Notes under the pieces: model-generated
Told to the model about the DNA's origin: nothing
Database searches by the model: none
The model's input: only the letters and a program-made list of their open reading frames with translations
Shown here: in pieces, positions 14,778 through 26,564 of the stretch
How positions within the stretch are numbered: position 1 is the stretch's first letter
Layout: each line of letters opens with the position of its first letter
DNA from: Phymorhynchus buccinoides
Taxonomy: Eukaryota; Mollusca; Gastropoda; Neogastropoda; Raphitomidae
Assembly (NCBI GenBank): GCA_017654935.2
Contig: CM065689.1
Coordinates: 61,760,606 to 61,824,605, forward strand
Reading direction: 5' to 3'
Length of the DNA stretch: 64,000 bases
Made by a program: the position numbers and the translations under genes

Positions 14778-16495
14778 AATACTTATGTTTATGCAAACAG
14801 GCAATACTTATGTTTATACAAACAGGCAATACTTATGTTTATGCAAACGGGCAATACTTATGTTTATGCAAACAGGCAATACTTATGTTTATACAAACGG
14901 GCAATACTTATGTTTATACAACGGGCAATACTTATGTTTATGCAAACAGGCAATACTTATGTTTATACAAACGGGCAATACTTATGTTTATGCAAACGGG
15001 CAATACTTATCTTTATGCAAACAGGCAATACTTATGTTTATGCAAACGGGCAATACTTATGTTTATGCAAACAGGCAATACTTATGTTATACAAACAGGC
15101 AATACTTATGTTTATGCAAACAGGCAATACTTATTTTTATACAAACGGGCAATACTTATGTTATGCAAACAGGCAATACTTATGTTTATGCAAACAGGCA
15201 ATACTTATGTTTATGCAAACGGGCAATACTTATGTTTATGCAAACAGGCAATACTTATGTTTATACAAACGGGCAATACTTATGTTTATGCAAACGGGCA
15301 ATACTTATGTTTATGCAAACAGGCAATACTTATGTTTATGCAAACGGGCAATACTTATGTTTATGCAAACGGGCAATACTTATGTTATACAAACAGGCAA
15401 TACTTATGTTTATGCAAACAGGCAATACTTATTTTTATACAAACGGGCAATACTTATGTTATGCAAACAGGCAATACTTATGTTTATGCAAACAGGCAAT
15501 ACTTATGTTTATGCAAACGGGCAATACTTATCTTTATGCAAACAGGCAATACTTATGTTTATGCAAACAGGCAATACTTATGTTTATGCAAACAGGCAAT
15601 ACTTATGTTATGCAAACAGGCAATACTTATGTTATGCAAACAGGCAATACTTATACAAACAGGCAATACTTATGTTATGCAAACAGGCAATACTTATGTT
15701 ATGCAAACAGGCAATACTTATGTTATGCAAACAGGCAATACTTATACAAACAGGCAATACTTATGTTATGCAAACAGGCAATACTTATGTTATGCAAACA
15801 GGCAATACTTATACAAACAGGCAATACTTATGTTATGCAAACAGGCAATACTTATGTACTTATGTTATATGCAAACAGGCAATACTTATACAAACAGGCA
15901 ATACTTATGTTATGCAAACAGGCAATACTTATGTTATGCAAACAGGCAATACTTATGTTATGCAAACAGGCAATACTTATGTTTATGCAAACAGGCAATA
16001 CTTATACAAACAGGCAATACTTATGTTATGCAAACAGGCAATACTTATGTTTATGCAAACAGGCAATACTTATGTTATGCAAACAGGCAATACTTATGTT
16101 ATGCAAACAGGCAATACTTATGTTATGCAAACAGGCAATACTTATGTTATGCAAACAGGCAATACTTATGTTTATGCAAACAGGCAATACTTATGCAAAC
16201 AGGCAATACTTATACAAACAGGCAATACTTATGTTATGCAAACAGGCAATACTTATGTTATGCAAACAGGCAATACTTATGTTTATGCAAACAGGCAATA
16301 GTTATACAAACAGGCAATACTTATGTTATGCAAACAGGCAATACTTATGTTATGCAAACAGGCAATACTTATATTATGCAAACAGGCAATACTTATATTA
16401 TGCAAACAGGCAATACTTATGTTATGCAAACAGGCAATACTTATGTTATGCAAACAGGCAATACTTATGTTTATGCAAACAGGCAATACTTATTC
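14778..16495 (+). repeat. 24/25-bp minisatellite (cttatgtttatgcaaacagg)
   Basis: About 70 units of caatacttatgtttatgcaa plus acagg. In the left half the unit is mostly 25 bp, with atacaaacggg variants. From about 15.6 kb most units have lost one t (gttatgcaaac, 24 bp) and short 16-bp units (ttatacaaacaggcaatac) appear. The long open frames across it are periodic artefacts. Each unit contains tATGCAAAc, close to the POU octamer, and GCAAACA, a forkhead-like core. No function is claimed. Confidence 0.96.
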
Positions 16496-16544
16496 TTACA
16501 AGCTAGGACTGGAAAGGAAAAAACCATGCAATCCTGTTTGACTA

Positions 16545-16785
16545 TTAATGATGATTGCAATGGTCAGTACTCATGTCTGTTTGACTATTAATGATGATTG
16601 CAATGGTCAGTACTCATGTCTGTTTGAATATTAATGATTGTAATGGTCAGTACTCATGTCTGTTTGAATATTAATGATTGTATGGGTCAGTACTCATGTC
16701 TGTTTGAATATTAATGATTGTATGGGTCAGTACTCATGTCTGTTTGAATATTAATGATTGTATGGGTCAGTACTCATGTCTGTTT
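16545..16785 (+). repeat. ~40-bp tandem array, about six copies
   Basis: Units of gtcagtactcatgtctgttt plus gaatattaatgattgtatgg. The leftmost copies differ (gactattaatgatgattgca). The array fades into TG-rich sequence at about 16790. Confidence 0.9.
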
Positions 16786-16789
16786 GCTC

Positions 16790-17172
16790 GTGTGTGTGTG
16801 TGTTGATTTGTGTGTGTATTGGGGCAGTGGGTGGATGCCTCGTGCATCCATACGGGGAGCTGGACGCCCCCGCCCCCTCCACCAGTCTCTCCCGTGGGGA
16901 TACCGGGGGGTCTTTCGTAAAAATACTTCCCCCACACTCTGGAAGTTCTGTGCTTGTAACTTCCTCTAATCTGCCACTGTCTTTGACTCTGCTTTTTCCC
17001 TTTGCTTTCTATCATCTACTATGTTTCTGACTTACTGGCCCATTCTCCTGCCTTTTTAAAACTAAATCGTAAAATAATTTTTCTCCTTTGAGCTCCTCTG
17101 AAATTGGAACCTGTCGCAGCAGGGAGACCAATAAAAACTGATCACCGGACACATATGTACCTTACCCATTAT
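16790..17172. other. Intron C spacer
   Basis: TG-rich sequence followed by low-copy text. It contains a ccgtggggataccggggggt segment and no recognised gene. Confidence 0.4.
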
Positions 17173-17959
17173 GGCCATATCGATGGCTTGGAGTCAAAGC
17201 GGACTAACTCGAAAAGGCCTGTTTCGAGAAAAACGCTGCTAAAGTTTTCAATAATTCCTGTAAAAATGCTAAACTTCCAAATTACAGGAATTTTGGAGTG
17301 GTGGTGTATTGGGGTCTCAAAGATATTGCAAATTCGGGAATCATTTAGAATAACAATGGAGTATTTGACATTTTTGTTAGATAGTCCGTTTTGACACGAA
17401 ATTGGTCACATTTGGTGGCCTCAACATTTTGGGTCAAACTGGACCAACTAAAACTTGGGCCCTTTTGACTCAAATTTTGTTGGTATTGCAAGGTCTATAT
17501 TTTGGGGTAAAAACAGGATAAATTTTATGAGTATATAGATATAAAATAGGGTCAAAAGAGACCCTGATGTGAAGTTAGACCACTAATATTTCCCTTACTG
17601 TTTTCAATCTGATTCACGCACATAGGGAGTCAGTAAGAAGCAAGGCACACATCTCAACTCTCACTGTGTGGGCTGTGGTTGATTGGTCACATTCATACAT
17701 TTAATATTGTGCTGAAATGCAGTGCCTGCATGTGTGGGTGTGCAAGCCATTGTGTGTGTGTCTGTCTGGGGTGGGTGGGTGGGTGTTTGCATGTTTGTAT
17801 ATGAGTTTGTGTAGACAGGTTGTAATCATTTTGTGCATGTTTGCGTGCGTGTGTGTGTGTGTGTGCGCGCGTGCACACATACTGTCTGAATGTTTTAATA
17901 GAACTCCCAGTTATAAGGAATTCTTTTTGTTACAATGCCTCTCTATAATTGTTTTAGAT

Positions 17960-19100
17960 GGGGTTGGTGTAAGTTATTTCCATAATCCAAATTTTGATTT
18001 TAGATGGGGGGTGGGGTAAGTATTTTCTCTTGGGTTTAAACATGATATGGGATTATATGTTGTTTGTTTTCTTTATATGACAAGACCATAATAAACATTA
18101 TTCCTGCAAAGTTTTAGGAACTGTTAATACTTTTAAGGGACTTGTGATGATTTTAGTCTCTGCTCTAGTCAAAATATTGATTTTAGAGAGGGGTATGGTA
18201 AGTGTTTCCTCTTGTGTTAAACTATGGCAAGGGATTGTATCTTGTTTATTTGCTTTATATGACACGAACATGACAAACACTATTCCTGCAAAGTTTCAGG
18301 CAATTATCGGTACGTTTAAGGGACTTATGATGCTTTTAGTCTCTGATTGTAGTCAAAATATTGGTTTTAGAGGGGGGTGGGACATGCATTTCCCTTTGTT
18401 TTCAAAAATGGCAAGGGATTGTATCTTGTTTTTTTGTTGCATATAACAAGAACATAACAAACATTATTCCTGTAAAGTGTCAAACAATTGTCGATACTTT
18501 TAAGGGACTTATGATGATTTTAGTCTCTGCTCGTAGTCAAAATATTGATTTTAGAGGGGGGTAGGGTAAGTGTTTCCTCTTGTGTAAAAATATGGCAAGG
18601 GATTGTATGTTGTTTATTTGCTTTATATGACAAGAACATAACAAACATTATTCCTGCAAAGTTTAAGGCAATTGTCGTTACTTTTAAGGGACTTATGATG
18701 ATTTTAGTCTCTGATCGTAGTCAAAATATTGTTTTTAGAGGGGAGTGGGGTATGTGTTTCCTCTTGTGTTACAAAATGGCATGGGATTGTACCTTTTTTT
18801 ATTTGTGCTATATAACAATAATATACTAATTATTATTCCTGCAAAATATCAGGCAATTGTCGGTACGTTTAAGGGACTTATGATGATTTTAGTCTCTGCT
18901 CGTAGTCAAAATATTGATTTTAGAGGGGGGTAGGGTAAGTGTTTCCTCTTGTGTTAAAATATGGCAAGGGATTGTATCTTGTTTATTTGCTTTATATAAC
19001 AAGAACATAACATACATTATTCCTGCAAAGTATCAGGCAATTGTCGTTACTTTTAAGGGCCTTATGATGATTTTAGTATCTGGCTTTAGACCATGTTTAT
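17960..19100 (+). repeat. ~185-bp satellite-like tandem array, six copies
   Basis: Units start at about 17999, 18181, 18366, 18549, 18734 and 18919, each beginning ttttagaggggggtagggta and containing atggcaagggattgtatctt, aacattattcctgcaaag and gggacttatgatgatttt. Copies diverge by roughly 5-15%, so this array is older than most others here. The period is close to nucleosomal repeat length. Confidence 0.92.
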
Positions 19101-19387
19101 GGTTTAAAACCTAGGGACTTTAATGCTTTTGCATTACCTACTCCTCAGAATAGCAATAACTTAAAAAATGTTTTTCAATGATTATGAACTAACGGTAATT
19201 CGCGTATCACTTTATTATTATTTGTAAATGACTAAAACAAACTCTTATAAGAACATCACTATCTCGGATCGTTCATAATATAATTATATATAAAATTTTA
19301 TATATTTATGTATGATCTGTCTATCTATCTGCCTATTTATTTATTTTAAAGAATATTTCAGTTTTTTCTACTACGACTCGCACAACT

Positions 19388-19390
<3 letters not shown>

Positions 19391-19459
<69 letters not shown>
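19391..19459. repeat. C-run plus (CT)n microsatellite
   Basis: Ten C residues followed by about 58 bp of CT repeat. Confidence 0.95.
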
Positions 19460-19462
<3 letters not shown>

Positions 19463-20230
19463 GTCTTTGATCATGAGACGGGAACCGATAGCAGAGACGT
19501 CAGGTCAGGTCAGATCTTCAGGGCAGCCAGGCCTCGCGGCCTCTTGATGTGCCCTATCTTTTGATTGTCTGTTATTGTGGTAACAAGGACGTGTTACATT
19601 CCTGACCACTGCGCGGTACGCCTTTGATACCTTGTTCAGTTCCTCTGACCACTCACGCTAAGCCTAATGAAAAGCTTGGACAGAATAAATTAAGCCATCT
19701 GCAGGCGGCCTGGGTCGAGTTTCACAAGGGCTAACGTTACGTAGCGTGCGCGCAAATCGGCAAAAACGGTACTAAGAAACACCTTTCGCCAACGTTCGCC
19801 AAAAACGTTTTGTGGCTGTCATCTAGGTAGCGAGCCACGAACTATTTGAAGGATCATGGGAAATATCACATGACTAGCATGGAGTGAATACATTTCTTGT
19901 TTTTGATTGGTCCATTAATAGTTTGTTAAGTTTGGTTAAAATTAAAAAAACAGTTCGACCATTCAGACAAGAGCTTGTAATATTCTTCCGCAAACGCTTT
20001 TCTAAAGTGTTTCTTAGGCCCCGTTTGGCGTGAGCGTTATTCGCGCGGCGACCGTTATCTAGAGAAACTCGCGCCTGTACTTGTGACTGAGTCTTATCTA
20101 ACCCATCGTAAACTTGTCAACTCGTGTCAATAAGATGCCCTGCGGTAGGTCTACTGTCCCGCAATTAGCAAACACATTCTTTCTTTTGTTACCAGCCTAT
20201 CAACTAACCCCACCACCGATCCCTCCCTAG
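19460..20230. other. Low-copy intron C block, moderately GC-rich
   Basis: Non-repetitive sequence with gtcaggtcaggtcag at about 19500 and several paired cgcca/ggcg-type motifs (for example aacgttcgccaaaaacg near 19789). It could be part of a degraded transposon. No coding potential is recognised. Confidence 0.35.
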
Positions 20231-20530
20231 CCCTCGGTGTGTGTGTGTGTGTGTGTGTATGTGCGCACGTGCGTGTGCGTGTGTGTACATGCGTGTGTGT
20301 GTGTGTGCGCGACTAGTTCTCACTCGCACAAGCACACACACGCGCACGCACGCACGTACATAGTATGTACATGATTATGCAAATGCGCGCATGCGCACGC
20401 AAGCAATACGCACGCGAATATGCACACACACACGCAAACAAACACGCATGCACATAAACACGCATATGCGCACGCATGTATGCATTTAGGCGAACATGCA
20501 CGCAAAGACATAACACACACAAACACTCGC
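20231..20530. repeat. TG/CA-rich, Z-DNA-prone alternating purine-pyrimidine tract
   Basis: Long GTGTGTGT tracts (20236-20310) are followed at once by CACACGCGCACGCACGC-type sequence, giving an inverted TG...CA arrangement. Short open frames on the - strand (cysteine/valine rich) are products of the TG composition. Confidence 0.8.
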
Positions 20531-20574
20531 GTGTCCAACAGATAAAAACTAGATAACAATACATTATAATTTCT

Positions 20575-20920
20575 TAAAACAAAAACAAAAACCATCCCGT
20601 TAGCCTTTTACTATTCCCAAGACACCCGTCAATGCGCGTGATGCAAAGTTACGACAGTCAAAAACAAAAACCATCCCGTTAGCCTTTTACTGTTCCCAAG
20701 ACACCCGTCAATGCGCATGATGCAAAGTTACAACAGTCAAAAACAAAAACCATCCCGTTAGTCTTTTACTGTTCCCAAGACACCCGTCAATGCGCATGAT
20801 GCAAAGTTACAACAGTCAAAAACAAAAACCATCCCGTTAGTCTTTTACTGTTCCCAAGACACCCGTCAATGCGCATGATGCAAAGTTACGACAGTCAAAA
20901 ACAAAAACCATCCCGTCCGT
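20575..20920 (+). repeat. 79-bp tandem array, four full copies
   Basis: Units of aaaacaaaaaccatcccgtt, agccttttactgttcccaag, acacccgtcaatgcgcatga, tgcaaagttacaacagtca start 79 bp apart (20591, 20670, 20749 by the accatcccgt landmark), with very few differences. Confidence 0.94.
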
Positions 20921-21339
20921 TCCTCTATTCCCTACCCTGTTACGGCGTGTCATGTTCACTTCAAAGACATGACAGGGCGGACAATCGCGGAAGACCTACT
21001 GACTTCAATTAACATTCTTACGTACTTTGTCTTCAGCTCCACGAATCCCATCACCCACCCTGCCAGCGTGCATGCGCGTGTGTGCGCGTGTGTGTATGTG
21101 AGTGTGTGCATCTGAGTGTGTGTGTGTCTGTGTATGAGTGATAGAGGTTATGAGACTAACATTGTGACTAATCAAGATTTCACACACACGTACACGCGCG
21201 CACACCAAAGCGCATGCACACATGCAATAAACGCACATGCACACGTACGCATGCGGACACACAAACATGAATGGTCCAGTTTTGACTCCAAAGTCAACAC
21301 AGGTTTGTTACAAGAAACAACTAGGTTATCTGGAAATGT

Positions 21340-21700
21340 CCAAATTTGACTCAAAATAAAAGTACTGATATTAACAATAATTTTTGTATCAAAAAGGATT
21401 ATTTATATTTTGTCTGATTTTTACTGAAAATTTTGCCCACTTTTCGAGTCAAATATTTTGAGTCAAACTCATTTATTTGTAACATAGCCTGGTTTGACTC
21501 AAAATTAGAATGCTAAAATGTCTTGTGATATTTTGAGTCAAACTCATTTATTTGTAACATAGCCCGGTTTGACTCAAAATTAGAATGCTAAAATGTCTTG
21601 TGATTTTGGAGTCAAAAGCAGACCGTCTGAAGTTAATCTTGTTTGACTCCAAAAAAATGTTGATTTATTTTTGAGTCAAAAGAGAACAACATTTATATCT
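21340..21700 (+). repeat. Cluster of TGA(G/C)TCA motifs with a ~76-bp duplication
   Basis: Six TGASTCA heptamers lie at about 21347, 21458, 21495, 21534, 21570 and 21672. A ~76-bp segment (ttttgagtcaaactcattta ... aaaatgtcttgtgat) is tandemly duplicated at 21456-21608. The heptamer equals the AP-1/TRE consensus, but as most copies sit in a repeat near an inverted-repeat end they may be subterminal motifs of a transposon. Confidence 0.75.
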
Positions 21701-21821
21701 TTTTTATTTATTAAGATATCAAAACGAAAATTTGGGACAACAAAGAGTATTTTTTTTCCGCATTTGTTTCTGTAATAATAAAAAAAATGGACTATCTGAA
21801 GTTAATCCAGTTTGACTCTAA

Positions 21822-22440
<619 letters not shown>

Positions 22441-22890
22441 ACACACTTTTCAGGCTGCAGGTACACCACAGGTGTGTCCACTAAAGCCTTCTGGCCCTCA
22501 AGGTCATTGTCACTATCATGTGTACACACCTTTCAGGCTGCAGGTACACCACAGGTGTGTCCACTAAAGCCTTCTGGCCCTCAAGGTCATTGTCACTATC
22601 ATGTGTACACACCTTTCAGGCTGCAGGTACACCACAGGTGTGTCCACTAAAGCCTTCTGGCCCTCAAGGTCATTGTCACTATCATGTGTACACACCTTTC
22701 AGGCTGCAGGTACACCACAGGTGTGTCCACTAAAGCCTTCTGGCCCTCAAGGTCATTGTCACTATCATGTGTACACACCTTTCAGGCTGCAGGTACACCA
22801 CAGGTGTGTCCACTAAAGCCTTCTGGCCCTCAAGGTCATTGTCACTATCATGTGTACACACCTTTCAGGCTGCAGGTACACCATGGATGT
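22441..22890 (+). repeat. 83-bp array carrying copies of the exon D 3' end and donor
   Basis: Five full units. Each contains taaagccttctggccctcaa/ggtcattgtcac, matching exon D's end gccttctggccctcaag and its donor region gtaattgtcac, but with gtc instead of gta at the donor. The rest of the unit is tatcatgtgtacacaccttt, caggctgcaggtacacca, caggtgtgtccac. It also contains caggctgcag/gtacac, resembling an acceptor-donor pair. Confidence 0.95.
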
Positions 22891-23170
22891 GTTCAAGATA
22901 TTTTTTTAAAATCACATATGTGACGGTGCATGGGAACAACAGACATCATGGAATTTATAGTTATTTGAAGTTTAGCATTCGAGATAGATCATTTGCACAA
23001 ATCGGACATGGAAGACAAAATTTAGCCTCTTTCTTTCTATTGACTTGATTTCAAAAACGATCAAATAAACAAAGAAATAATTCAAAATTGTCTTTCATGT
23101 TGTGGATACTGGCAGAATACATAAAAACAGACATGAACATGCCCCAAATAGTTGGGGGTGTTGACTATTT
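22891..23170. other. Intron D spacer with a perfect 10-bp inverted repeat
   Basis: Low-copy sequence. CCCAAATAGT (23143-23152) and ACTATTTGGG (23164-23173) form a perfect inverted repeat with an 11-nt loop just before the next array. Confidence 0.7.
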
Positions 23171-23171
23171 G

Positions 23172-23945
23172 GGTTTTTTGCCCCCAACCATCCTGAGCGA
23201 CTTGTGTTGTTGTTTCCTGTGCACCATCACATAGTCTGTCCTGACACAAGTTATGCTGTACATTTGCCCCCAACCATCCTGAGCGACTTGTGTTGTTTCC
23301 TGTGCACCATCACATAGTTTGTCCTGACACAAGTTATGCTGTACATTTGCCCCCAACCATCCTGAGCGACTTGTGTTGTTGTTTCCTGTGCACCATCACA
23401 TAGTTTGTCCTGACACAAGTTATGCTGTACATTTGCCCCCAACCATCCTGAGCGACTTGTGTTGTTGTTTCCTGTGCACCATCACATAGTTTGTCCTGAC
23501 ACAAGTTATGCTGTACATTTGCCCCCAACCATCCTGAGCGACTTGTGTTGTTGTTTCCTGTGCACCATCACATAGTTTGTCCTGACACAAGTTATGCTGT
23601 ACATTTGCCCCCAACCATCCTGAGCGACTTGTGTTGTTGTTTCCTGTGCACCATCACATAGTTTGTCCTGACACAAGTTATGCTGTACATTTGCCCCCAA
23701 CCATCCTGAGCGACTTGTGTTGTTGTTTCCTGTGCACCATCACATAGTTTGTCCTGACACAAGTTATGCTGTACATTTGCCCCCAACCATCCTGAGCGAC
23801 TTGTGTTGTTGTTTCCTGTGCACCATCACATAGTTTGTCCTGACACAAGTTATGCTGTACATTTGCCCCCAACCATCCTGAGCGACTTGTGTTGTTTCCT
23901 GTGTACCATCACATAGTTTGTCCTGACACAAGTTATGCTGTACAT
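23172..23945 (+). repeat. 86-bp tandem array, nine copies
   Basis: Units of tttgcccccaaccatcctga, gcgacttgtgttgttgtttc, ctgtgcaccatcacatagtt, tgtcctgacacaagttatgc, tgtaca. Two copies (second and last) lack one gtt and are 83 bp. Copies are almost identical, indicating recent expansion or homogenisation. Confidence 0.96.
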
Positions 23946-24069
23946 TTGCTGTCGTCTACATCAGGTTCTAGAAAGTTTGTGATTGTTTTTTCTCCAATGG
24001 CTTCATGACTTTTCCCCACATTTTGATGCACTCTGTGTATGATTGTTTTAAAGGGGAACACTGCTTCGA

Positions 24070-24955
24070 CGTACAGTGGAACCTCCCTTTTAAGACCTCG
24101 AAAAATCACCCAAGTGTCTAAAGTGGGAGGGAGTTGTATGAGGGAGGTAATTTTAATACTTACAAAGAAGGGCAATGTCTCAGAGAAGTAGGTCTTAAGT
24201 GGGAGGGAGTCTTATAAGGGAGGTAATTTTAATACTTACAAAGCAGGGCAATGTCTCAGAGAAGTAGGTCTTAAGTGGGAGGGAGTTGTATAAGGGAGGT
24301 AATTTTAATACTTACAAAGCAGGGCAATGTCTCAGAGAAGTAGGTCTTAAGTGGGAGGGAGTCTTATAAGGGAGGTAATTTTAATACAAACAAGGGCAAT
24401 GTCTCAGAGAAGTAGGTCTTAAGTGGGAGGGAGTCTTATAAGGGAGGTAATTTTAATACTTACAAAGCAGGGCAATGTCTCAGTGAAGTAGATCTTAAGT
24501 GGGAGGGAGTCTTATAAGGGAGGTAATTTTAATACTTACAAAGAAGGGCAATGTCTCAGAGAAGTAGGTCTTAAGTGGGAGGGAGTCTTATAAGGGAGGT
24601 AATTTTAATACTTACAAAGCAGGGCAATGTCTCAGAGAAGTAGGTCTTAAGTGGGAGGGAGTCTTATAAGGGAGGTAATTTTAATACTTACAAAGCAGGG
24701 CAATGTCTCAGAGAAGTAGGTCTTAAGTGGGAGGGAGTTGTATAAGGGAGGTAATTTTAATACTTACAAAGCAGGGCAATGTCTCAGAGAAGTAGGTCTT
24801 AAGTGGGAGGGAGTCTTATAAGGGAGGTAATTTTAATACAAAGCAGGGCAATGTCTCAGAGAAGTAGGTCTTAAGTGGGAGGGAGTCTTATAAGGGAGGT
24901 AATTTTAATACAAAGCAGGGCAATGTCTCAGAGAAGTAGGTCTTCAGTGGGAGGG
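24070..24955 (+). repeat. 76-bp tandem array grown from a dispersed repeat
   Basis: Starts in tacagtggaacctccctttt, aagacctcg, text I recognise as a repeat type frequent in marine invertebrate genomes. It then gives about eleven units of cttacaaagcagggcaatgt, ctcagagaagtaggtcttaa, gtgggagggagtcttataag, ggaggtaattttaata. Some units lack the actt bases. Confidence 0.92.
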
Positions 24956-26145
24956 AGTCTTATAAGCAGAGCAATGTCTCAGAGAAGTAGGTCTTCAGTG
25001 GGAGGGAGTCTTATAAGCAGGGCAATGTCTCAGAGAAGTAGGTCTTCAGTGGGAGGGAGTCTTATAAGCAGGGCAATGTCTCAGAGAAGTAGGTCTTCAG
25101 TGGGAGGGAGTCTTATAAGCAGAGCAATGTCTCAGAGAAGTAGGTCTTCAGTGGGAGGGAGTCTTATAAGCAGAGCAATGTCTCAGAGAAGTAGGTCTTC
25201 AGTGGGAGGGAGTCTTATAAGCAGAGCAATGTCTCAGAGAAGTGGGTTTTAAGTGGGAGGGAGTCTTATAAGCAGGGCAATGTCTCAGAGAAGTGGGTCT
25301 TCAGTGGGAGGGAGTCTTATAAGCAGGGCAATGTCTCCGAGAAGTGGGTCTTCAGTGGGAGGGAGTCTTATAAGCAGGGCAATGTCTCCGAGAAGTGGGT
25401 CTTCAGTGGGAGGGAGTCTTATAAGCAGGGCAATGTCTCCGAGAAGTGGGTCTTCAGTGGGAGGGAGTCTTATAAGCAGAGCAGTGTGTCAGAGAAGTAG
25501 GTCTTAAGTGGGAGGGAGTCTTATAAGCAGAGCAGTGTGTCAGAGAAGTAGGTCTTCAGTGGGAGGGAGTCTTATAAGCAGGGCAATGTCTCAGAGAAGT
25601 GGGTCTTAAGTGGGAGGGAGTCTTATAAGCAGGGCAATGTCTCAGAGAAGTGGGTCTTCAGTGGGAGGGAGTCTTATAAGCAGGGCAATGTCTCCGAGAA
25701 GTGGGTCTTCAGTGGGAGGGAGTCTTATAAGCAGGGCAATGTCTCAGAGAAGTGGGTCTTCAGTGGGAGGGAGTCTTATAAGCAGGGCAATGTCTCCGAG
25801 AAGTGGGTCTTCAGTGGGAGGGAGTCTTATAAGCAGAGCAGTGTGTCAGAGAAGTAGGTCTTAAGTGGGAGGGAGTCTTATAAGCAGAGCAGTGTGTCAG
25901 AGAAGTAGGTCTTCAGTGGGAGGGAGTCTTATAAGCAGGGCAATGTCTCCGAGAAGTAGGTCTTAAGTGGGAGGGAGTCTTATAAGCAGGGCAATGTCTC
26001 GGAGAAGTAGGTCTTCAGTGGGAGGGAGTCTTATAAGCAGAGCAATGTCTCAGAGAAGTAGGTCTTCAGTGGGAGGGAGTCTTATAAGCAGGGCAATGTC
26101 TCAGAGAAGTGGGTCTTCAGTGGGAGGGAGTCTTATAAGCAGGGG
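24956..26145 (+). repeat. 51-bp derivative of the 76-bp array
   Basis: About 23 units of tataagcagagcaatgtctc, agagaagtaggtcttcagtg, ggagggagtct. This is the 76-bp unit with the 25-bp ggaggtaattttaatacaaa segment removed. A higher-order block of seven 51-bp units is repeated at 357-bp offset (25253 vs 25610). The unit is a multiple of 3 and leaves a periodic open frame (GGSLISRAMSQRSRSSV) that I do not call a gene. Confidence 0.95.
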
Positions 26146-26181
26146 TCTGTAGTATGGCTGTTTTTGTCATCGATCCCTGGC

Positions 26182-26460
26182 TTAACCCTTTCATGGCCAC
26201 TGTCGCCTCTTGGCACCACAATGATTTAGCACCCATATCACTAAAGGGCATCACATGGGGGCCTGCTGACCAATAACCTTTCATGGCCACTGTCGCCTCT
26301 TGGCACCACAATGATTTAGCACCCATGTCACTAAAGAGCATCACATGGGGGCCTGCTGACCAATAACCTTTCATGGCCACTGTCGCCTCTTGGCACCACA
26401 ATGATTTAGCACCCATGTCACTAAAAGGCATCAAATGGGGGCCTGCTGACCAATAACCTT
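26182..26460 (+). repeat. 90-bp tandem array, three copies
   Basis: The landmark tcatggccac recurs at 26191, 26281 and 26371. Units contain tgtcgcctcttggcaccaca, atgatttagcacccatgtca and gggggcctgctgaccaat. Confidence 0.95.
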
Positions 26461-26564
26461 ATGTTCTTAATTTTGGGAGGTAAGGACAGGCCCTATTTTA
26501 TGCATGTCATAGAGAAATCCCCAATATTGCAGACAAAATCTTTTCTCTACCCAGGTAAGTTTAA

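Noticed and set aside
20313..20595. Minus-strand frames rich in Cys and Val
   Set aside because: Result of TG/CA alternation. No gene-like features.
23172..23945. CRISPR-like regular array
   Set aside because: Whole units are identical, with no repeat/variable-spacer alternation, and the context is a eukaryotic intron. The same applies to the other arrays.
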